10,386 bases of DNA from Bordetella parapertussis (GTDB lineage: Bacteria > Cyanobacteriota > Cyanobacteriia > PCC-6307 > Cyanobiaceae), in contig CALPMR020000082.1 in NCBI GenBank assembly GCA_943324725.2, positions 1 through 10,386 of the forward strand, given 5' to 3'. The translations under genes were made by a program, and so were the position numbers. Under the pieces are notes generated by a model. That model made no database searches. It worked only from the letters and a program-made list of their open reading frames with translations, and was not told the DNA's origin. This document shows, in pieces, positions 5,700-10,386 of the stretch. Position 1 is the stretch's first letter, and each line of letters begins with the position of its first letter.

Positions 5700-7955
5700 G
5701 TGGGTAGAAGCTGCTGGCACAACCGACTTTTGGCCGCCGCCAGCCTGGCTGCCCTGCAGAGCTTCCCGCTGGTCGCCGCTGCCCAGAGTGCGTCTCCCTA
5801 CGGTGGTCGGGCTGTGCCACTGCCTGCCGCCCAGCCGCCTGCCAGTGCCGGCGGGGCTGCGCCCGCACCGCTGAGCGTGCCGGTGGGTGGTTCAATCGAG
5901 CTGAAGCTGCGCCGTCTGCCCGATGCGGTGGAGCTGGTGATTGAAGGGGTGGGCACTGCGCCCCAGCTGCAGCAGACCACGCGCGGCTCCAGCTGGGAGG
6001 GCATGCTGCTCACCGCCTCGCCCAATGCGCTGCGCCGCGGCCCCCAGGGCTTCAGCCTGCCGGAGGTGGGCTTCCAGAGCGTGCGCATCGATGGCTCCGG
6101 TCGCACCTTCCGCCTGCAGGTGACACCGGTGCCGGGCTATCCAGTGGGCCGGCCGGTGGTGAGCGCCGATGGCCGTGATCTGATCCTGAGTTTTGCCGCC
6201 CCCAGCCAGGCCAGCCTGCAGACGGCCCGCCCTGACCTGAACCAGCCCGGCCGCGTGCCCCAGAGTTCGTTCGTGCCGCCGCTGCAGCCACGGGCGGTGG
6301 CACCGCCGGTGGGTGATATGGCGGTGGGCACGATGCTGCTCACCAATCCCAGCTATGTGAATATCAGCGGTCCGCCGGTGACGATGACGCTGCGCAATGC
6401 ACCGGTGAAAGATGTGTTGCTCTACCTGAGCCAGTTGGGAGGCTATGGCTTCGTGTATGTGGAGGATTGTAAGAACCCAGGCTCAGCGAAGCCGGGTGCC
6501 ATCGATTGCGATGCGAAGGATGTGGCGGGAACGACGGCCAATCGTAAGGTGACAATTTCCTTTCATAATGAAAGCTATTCCAGGGCCTTTAACTCCGCCT
6601 TGTTGTCATCGGGTCTGCAGGGGCGCCGAGATGGCAACATGATTGTGGTGGGCCCCAATGTGCTGGACAAGGGTTTCGGGGCGACGATGTCGAAGGTCTA
6701 TCGCCTCAACCAGGTCTCTTCTTCTGCTGCTGCTGATTACCTCGCCAATCTTGGTGCCACGATCACCAAGACCAACACGATCACCACGGCCGTCACCGAA
6801 GGTGCTTCCGCGACCAATGCTCTCGCTGGTGCCCCTAATTCGGCTACTACGAACTCCAGCACGTCCACAACGGTGGAGGCCTACGGTTCCGGTGTTGGCC
6901 CGCTGCGGGGGCTGATCGGCACCACGGACACCCGGTTGTCCACGATCACGCTGGTGGGCCCACCCCAGGTGGTAGGGATCGCCGAGCAGTATCTCAAGCA
7001 GTTGGATCTGCGGCAGCGGCAGGTGGCTCTTTCGGTGAAGATTCTGGATGTGAGCCTGCAGAATGATTCTTCGATTTCAAATAGCTTTGCTTTCCGCTAC
7101 GGCAACAACTTCATTGTCAATGACCAGGGCAATCTTGCTGGCGCCTGGGGTAACTACCTTCCACCCTCGGCGCGGCTGGGATTGGATACGCTTGTCGGCC
7201 CGATTGCCAATCCAGGGCTTCAGTATCCCAAGGATCAATTCTTCGATGTGCTGAAGGCCACGATTCAGTCCCAGTCCACCAAATTGCTGGCCTCGCCCAC
7301 GCTCATCCTTACCGATAATCCCGGTGAAATCAGTGGCGGCGGTGAGGTGGTTACGTCATCATCAACCTCGGCTGGTGGGGCAGCTGAATCGGTGTTCAGT
7401 AGTGCCACCATCGGTAGAAAGCGTTCGAATGAGTCCTTCGTCACTGTCGGCACGCAGGTGATCACCAATTACACCGTCACCACCGGAACCCAGGGCAATG
7501 GCAATTCCTGTGAGCCCGAGTTCAGTACATCCGGTCTGACCTTCGGCGCCAGGGTTAATAAGATCGATGACAACGGTTTTGTCACCTTCAACATATCGCC
7601 TTCGGTGTCGGCTGTCACCGATCAGCAACCCGTCCAGGGCTGTGGCCCGATCAATATTCTCAGCATTCGACGGCTGGATACTGGTTCGGTCCGCGTCAGA
7701 GACGGCCAGACCCTGATCCTTACGGGTGTGATTTCCGATTTCAACTCTCAGGGTGTGGACAAATGGCCGATTCTGGGCGACTTGCCGTTGATCGGTCAGT
7801 TCTTCCGTAACACCAGTGGCACTCGCACCAAGAATGAACTGGTGATTCTGGTGACGCCCCACATCATCAATGACACCGAAGGTGGCAACTTTGGTTATGG
7901 CTATCAACCCTCAACCGGTGATGCCCGCCGGCTGCTGGGCAGCAACACTCCCTGA
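5700..7955 (+). CDS. pilQ: type IV pilus outer-membrane secretin PilQ
   Basis: PilQ forms the gated outer-membrane ring through which the type IV pilus passes. The start is GTG at 5700; no other start exists between it and the upstream in-frame stop at 5667, and the ribosome site (AGAGAAG) is weak. 751 residues. A signal peptide ends near residue 28 (LVAAAQS). Then come an AMIN peptidoglycan-binding domain (about 63-167), a secretin N-terminal STN domain (about 226-318, LRNAPVKDVLLYLSQLGGYG), a NolW-type domain starting at KVYRLNQVSSSAAADYL (332-348) and interrupted by a serine/threonine-rich insertion (about 353-397), and the secretin barrel (about 440-723). The secretin signature is clear: VRVRDGQTLILTGVISD, KWPILGDLPLIGQFF and NELVILVTPHII. 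Four cysteines remain after signal cleavage (257, 270, 604, 648), all in exposed-looking loops. The G+C content drops in the middle and C-terminal parts (see findings). Confidence 0.95.
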   Translation: MGRSCWHNRLLAAASLAALQSFPLVAAAQSASPYGGRAVPLPAAQPPASAGGAAPAPLSVPVGGSIELKLRRLPDAVELVIEGVGTAPQLQQTTRGSSWEGMLLTASPNALRRGPQGFSLPEVGFQSVRIDGSGRTFRLQVTPVPGYPVGRPVVSADGRDLILSFAAPSQASLQTARPDLNQPGRVPQSSFVPPLQPRAVAPPVGDMAVGTMLLTNPSYVNISGPPVTMTLRNAPVKDVLLYLSQLGGYGFVYVEDCKNPGSAKPGAIDCDAKDVAGTTANRKVTISFHNESYSRAFNSALLSSGLQGRRDGNMIVVGPNVLDKGFGATMSKVYRLNQVSSSAAADYLANLGATITKTNTITTAVTEGASATNALAGAPNSATTNSSTSTTVEAYGSGVGPLRGLIGTTDTRLSTITLVGPPQVVGIAEQYLKQLDLRQRQVALSVKILDVSLQNDSSISNSFAFRYGNNFIVNDQGNLAGAWGNYLPPSARLGLDTLVGPIANPGLQYPKDQFFDVLKATIQSQSTKLLASPTLILTDNPGEISGGGEVVTSSSTSAGGAAESVFSSATIGRKRSNESFVTVGTQVITNYTVTTGTQGNGNSCEPEFSTSGLTFGARVNKIDDNGFVTFNISPSVSAVTDQQPVQGCGPINILSIRRLDTGSVRVRDGQTLILTGVISDFNSQGVDKWPILGDLPLIGQFFRNTSGTRTKNELVILVTPHIINDTEGGNFGYGYQPSTGDARRLLGSNTP

Positions 7956-7958
7956 GCC

Positions 7959-7973
7959 AGGCCCCTGAGGCCT
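7959..7973. terminator. weak hairpin between convergent genes
   Basis: AGGCC (7959-7963) and GGCCT (7969-7973) form a 5-bp stem in the 40-base gap between the pilQ stop and the stop of the convergent pentapeptide gene. The following bases (TCCTTGC) are only mildly T-rich. It could contribute to ending transcription from pilQ, but it is far from a convincing intrinsic terminator. Confidence 0.25.
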
Positions 7974-7995
7974 TCCTTGCGAAGTTTGCCCCGGT

Positions 7996-9000
7996 TCAGA
8001 AGGCCAGCGGCGCCAGGAATTTCACCGCCAGCGGTGCCAGCACCTGGATGGCACTCATGGTGCCACTGAGGATCTGGGAGCCCATGCCATTGCCGCCCTT
8101 GTTCTTGTTCGGGGCATCGAGCAGCGCCTCCGAGGCCTGGCGCAGTTTTTCGGCGGTGAACGCATCACCGCTCTGGGCATAGAGGCTGGCCGCATAGCTG
8201 AAATCCTGGGCGGCCAGGTCGTCCTTGCCCTGCTCCTTGCGGCTCATGCCCCGGGCCAGCCAGGTGAGGGCGGCATCGGGTTTCTGGCGCAGGGCTTCGC
8301 CGAAGAGCCGCTCCGCTTCGGGGGGCTTGCCCGCCAGCGCCGCCTCGACGCCGGCATTGTGCAGATCGGCGTAGCTGAGGCTGTCGTTGGCGAGGCCTTT
8401 GGCCCGCTCCCAGTGGCTGCGGGAAAGGGCACCGGGATCCAGTTGGGCACCGCTGAGGTCGCTGTCGCGCAGGTCCGTGCCCTCCAGCCGGGCGCCGCGC
8501 AGATCGGCGCCACGCAATGAAGCCCCCTGCAGGCTGGTGAAGCTCAGATCGGCTCCCTTGAGCTGGGCGCCATCGAGTTGGGCGCCGCTGAGATTGGCGC
8601 GCTGCAGCTGGGCGCCGCTGAGGTTGGCGTCCCGCAGGCTGGCGTGCACCAGATCGGCGTCCTGCAGCTTGCAGTTGGGGCAGGAGCCCTGGCTCAGCAA
8701 GCGCATCAGCTGGTCGGTGTTGGCGGCCCTGGCTGGCAGGGGCCCCAGGGCGACCAGCGAGGCCAGGGCCAAGGGCGCGGTGATGCTGATCAGCGGCGCC
8801 AGGTCGCCCAGGCTGATGGCGATCCGCCTCACCCCCCGGAGCCGGCCGCCCTGGCCAGCTGGTGTCCGCGGCGTGCGCTCGCTCAGGGCTGGGCGGCACG
8901 GGCTGATGGCGCCTCGGCCTGGGCTGATTCGCGAATTGGGGCCAGGGGTCGTGCGGGGCTGGCTTGAGCTGTTCTGCACCGCTGGGATCGGGTCGGGCAT
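7996..9000 (-). CDS. exported pentapeptide-repeat protein with TPR-like C-terminus
   Basis: The start taken here is ATG at 9000, which has GAGGGG five bases upstream (9006-9011); this gives 334 residues. Its first 57 residues are low-complexity (Pro/Ser/Arg/Gly). GTG at 8832 is a serious alternative: it would give 278 residues starting right at a normal Sec signal peptide (RRIAISLGDLAPL through LPARA, cleavage after ARA). The mature protein opens with LLSQGSCPNCKL, a CPxC pair often seen before cyanobacterial pentapeptide repeats. Fifteen pentapeptides follow without a break (ADLVH ASLRD ANLSG ... AQLDP, residues 115-189), about four turns of a right-handed beta helix. Next are two TPR-like helical pairs (about 203-290, AGKPPEAERLFGEALRQKPDA) and a hydrophobic tail (LAPLAVKFLAPLAF) that might anchor in a membrane. 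Its substrate or partner is unknown. It is downstream of the transglutaminase gene by 56 bases, so the two may share a transcript. Confidence 0.85.
   Translation of the reverse strand: MPDPIPAVQNSSSQPRTTPGPNSRISPGRGAISPCRPALSERTPRTPAGQGGRLRGVRRIAISLGDLAPLISITAPLALASLVALGPLPARAANTDQLMRLLSQGSCPNCKLQDADLVHASLRDANLSGAQLQRANLSGAQLDGAQLKGADLSFTSLQGASLRGADLRGARLEGTDLRDSDLSGAQLDPGALSRSHWERAKGLANDSLSYADLHNAGVEAALAGKPPEAERLFGEALRQKPDAALTWLARGMSRKEQGKDDLAAQDFSYAASLYAQSGDAFTAEKLRQASEALLDAPNKNKGGNGMGSQILSGTMSAIQVLAPLAVKFLAPLAF
8578..8637. repeat. 30-bp tandem duplication in pentapeptide region
   Basis: Two adjacent 30-base units (8578-8607 and 8608-8637) agree at 25 of 30 positions by hand count. Each encodes two pentapeptides (LRDANLSGAQ/LQRANLSGAQ phase). 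This shows growth of the repeat array by duplication of a 10-residue unit. Confidence 0.7.
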
Positions 9001-9056
9001 GGCCACCCCTCACGGATCGATCGTCCCTGTTGTACTGCGGCTGGCCCTGTCCTGCC

Positions 9057-10386
9057 TCAGGGCGCCAGCCGCTGCAGCCGGCGGCTGAGCTGGCGCCGGC
9101 TGCCCTCCAGCTCTCGCCGGGCGCGGCCGGCGCGCGGCGGCGGGGCATAGCGATGCTGCTGGTACAGGGCCACGAAGTGCTGCAGTTCCGGTGCCAGCTG
9201 CGGCCAGCGCCGTTCCACCCGTTGGGCGAAGGCGGGCAGGGTCTCGCCGGCTTCCGGCACCATGCCGGCCCGGGCCAGCTGGCGCAGGGCGGCCTCCAGG
9301 GCCCGGCGGGGGCCATCCCCCGGACTGCGGCGCTGCAGCCAGCTCAGCAGCGCCAGGGTCGCCGTCAGGCAGAGGCCAAGGGCCAGCAGCACCAAGGGCC
9401 CCAGCCACTGCAGATGGTCCCCTAGCAGTCGCCGCAGCAGGGCCTCCTGGCTCTGGCGGTCGTAGCCCAGCCAGAGGCGGGTCCAGCCGATGTCCAGGCC
9501 CCACCACTGCTGTTGCAGCCACTCCATCGCCCTGGCCCGGGCCTTGCCCTGGCCGGGGCCGGGGCCGCCGCTGGTGATCCAGAGACTCGGATCCACCTGC
9601 CGCCAGCCCTCAGCGGGCAGCCACACCTCACTCCAGGCGTGGGCGTCGGACTGGCGCAGATCCAGATAGCCGTTGCCGCCGATCGGCTGCACCCAGCTGC
9701 CGCCCCGATAGCCGCTCACCACCCGGGCGGGAACACCAGCTGCGCGCATCAACGCCGTGAAACTGCTGGCGTAATGGCCGCAGAAGCCCTGGCGGCGCTC
9801 AAACAGAAAGGCATCGAGCGGGGCGCGCTGCGGCAGGGTGCCGGGACTGGTGCTGTAGCTGAAATTCTGGCTGCGGAACCAGCGGCGGGCCGCGTCCAGG
9901 CGCTGGGCCGGCGCCGGCAGGGCGGCCCAGCTGGCTGCCAGGGCTTCGAGTCGCGGGTTCTGACCCCGGGGCAGGCCCAGATCGCCCGGGCCGGGGGGCT
10001 GCCGTTGCCACAGGTTGACGCTGTCGTCATCGGCGATCGCGTACACCCGGCGCTGATCGCTGCGGCCCCGGTGCAGCAGTTCACCGCCGCCATCGGCCAG
10101 CAGCTCCCGGCTGAGGGGGCGGCCGCGGCCGCTCCAGGGCACGGCCGCCAGGCCGCTCGCTTCGTTCAGCCACAGCTGGCTGGCCGCCGCCGTTGGCGGC
10201 GCGTTGGCGGCGATCGCTCGCGGGTCGTTGGAATCCGCCGGTGGCGCCGTCGAGCCGCTCCAGCGCACGCCATCGAAGCGGTCGTGCACCAGCACGCGCC
10301 AGTAGCGCTGGTCGCTGGCTGGCGGCTGGCCGCCTGGAAAAGCCACCCGTGCCGCCGGGCTGGCATTGCCCACCAGTTCGGCGATG
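9057..10386 (-). CDS. TgpA-like membrane transglutaminase (5' end outside window)
   Basis: This is the C-terminal 443 residues of a transglutaminase-like membrane protein of the DUF3488/TgpA type; the frame is open to the window edge. GTG at 10373 is probably internal, because the residues before it (IAELVGNASP) continue the family pattern. The expected multi-helix N-terminal membrane domain is therefore missing from view. Visible parts: RYWRVLVHDRFDGVRW, typical just after the membrane helices; the transglutaminase core with the full catalytic triad, Cys in QGFCGHYASSF (codon 9782-9780), His in DAHAWSEVW (9641-9639) and Asp in QVDPS (9593-9591); a membrane helix (LGPLVLLALGLCLTATLALLS, about 9411-9345); and a C-terminal cytoplasmic DUF4129-like helical domain. 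The core probably faces the periplasm and may act as a protease or cross-linker on envelope proteins or peptidoglycan; the substrate is unknown. The next gene, 56 bases downstream, is the pentapeptide protein. Confidence 0.9.
   Translation of the reverse strand, partial: IAELVGNASPAARVAFPGGQPPASDQRYWRVLVHDRFDGVRWSGSTAPPADSNDPRAIAANAPPTAAASQLWLNEASGLAAVPWSGRGRPLSRELLADGGGELLHRGRSDQRRVYAIADDDSVNLWQRQPPGPGDLGLPRGQNPRLEALAASWAALPAPAQRLDAARRWFRSQNFSYSTSPGTLPQRAPLDAFLFERRQGFCGHYASSFTALMRAAGVPARVVSGYRGGSWVQPIGGNGYLDLRQSDAHAWSEVWLPAEGWRQVDPSLWITSGGPGPGQGKARARAMEWLQQQWWGLDIGWTRLWLGYDRQSQEALLRRLLGDHLQWLGPLVLLALGLCLTATLALLSWLQRRSPGDGPRRALEAALRQLARAGMVPEAGETLPAFAQRVERRWPQLAPELQHFVALYQQHRYAPPPRAGRARRELEGSRRQLSRRLQRLAP
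10033..10040. repeat. HIP1 octamer
   Basis: Exact GCGATCGC palindrome inside the transglutaminase gene. Typical of cyanobacterial DNA. Confidence 0.8.
10210..10217. repeat. HIP1 octamer
   Basis: Exact GCGATCGC palindrome inside the transglutaminase gene, 177 bases from the previous copy. Confidence 0.8.

Noticed and set aside
10192..10212. Tandem GTTGGCGGCG words near the right edge
   Set aside because: They encode an Ala/Asn/Pro low-complexity stretch in the transglutaminase and are too short and imperfectly placed to be a distinct repeat.

Overview
The window is GC-rich DNA (mostly about two-thirds G+C by eye) that looks like a picocyanobacterium of the Cyanobium/Synechococcus type. The support is a DUF3747 secreted protein (a cyanobacterial family), a pilM-pilN-pilO-pilQ cluster without pilP as in other cyanobacteria, an RNase HI with a long C-terminal extension, and three copies of the cyanobacterial HIP1 octamer GCGATCGC. 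Genus assignment is inference.

Layout. (1) Positions 1-949, minus strand: a secreted DUF3747 protein, followed by a 150-base untranslated stretch and a Rho-independent terminator at 1-28. (2) Positions 950-1023: a short divergent control region. (3) Positions 1024-7955, plus strand: a tightly packed run of six genes, rnhA (RNase HI), pyrD (class 2 dihydroorotate dehydrogenase), pilM, pilN, pilO and pilQ. rnhA/pyrD, pilM/pilN and pilN/pilO overlap by 1 to 4 bases. pyrD and pilM are 36 bases apart, pilO and pilQ 71 bases apart. (4) Positions 7996-10386, minus strand, convergent with pilQ: a TgpA-like membrane transglutaminase whose N-terminal part lies outside the window, then an exported pentapeptide-repeat/TPR protein.

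How the genes work together. PilM, PilN, PilO and PilQ form the alignment complex and outer-membrane secretin of a type IV pilus, used for motility, adhesion or DNA uptake. PilM sits in the cytoplasm, binds the PilN N-terminus, PilN and PilO pair in the periplasm, and PilQ is the outer-membrane exit. RNase HI (RNA:DNA hybrid removal) and PyrD (pyrimidine synthesis) are housekeeping enzymes that seem to share the transcript. The minus-strand pair on the right are cell-envelope proteins with no visible link to the pilus.

Most interesting signals. A 10-bp stem-loop spans the pyrD stop codon and buries the Shine-Dalgarno of pilM, which starts with TTG. This PilM lacks recognisable actin-type nucleotide-binding motifs. 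RNase HI carries a conserved-looking extra C-terminal domain. The middle of pilQ drops sharply in G+C. A perfect 12-bp inverted repeat lies inside the DUF3747 gene. I found no CRISPR array, insertion sequence, tRNA, rRNA or clearly new defence-type system.
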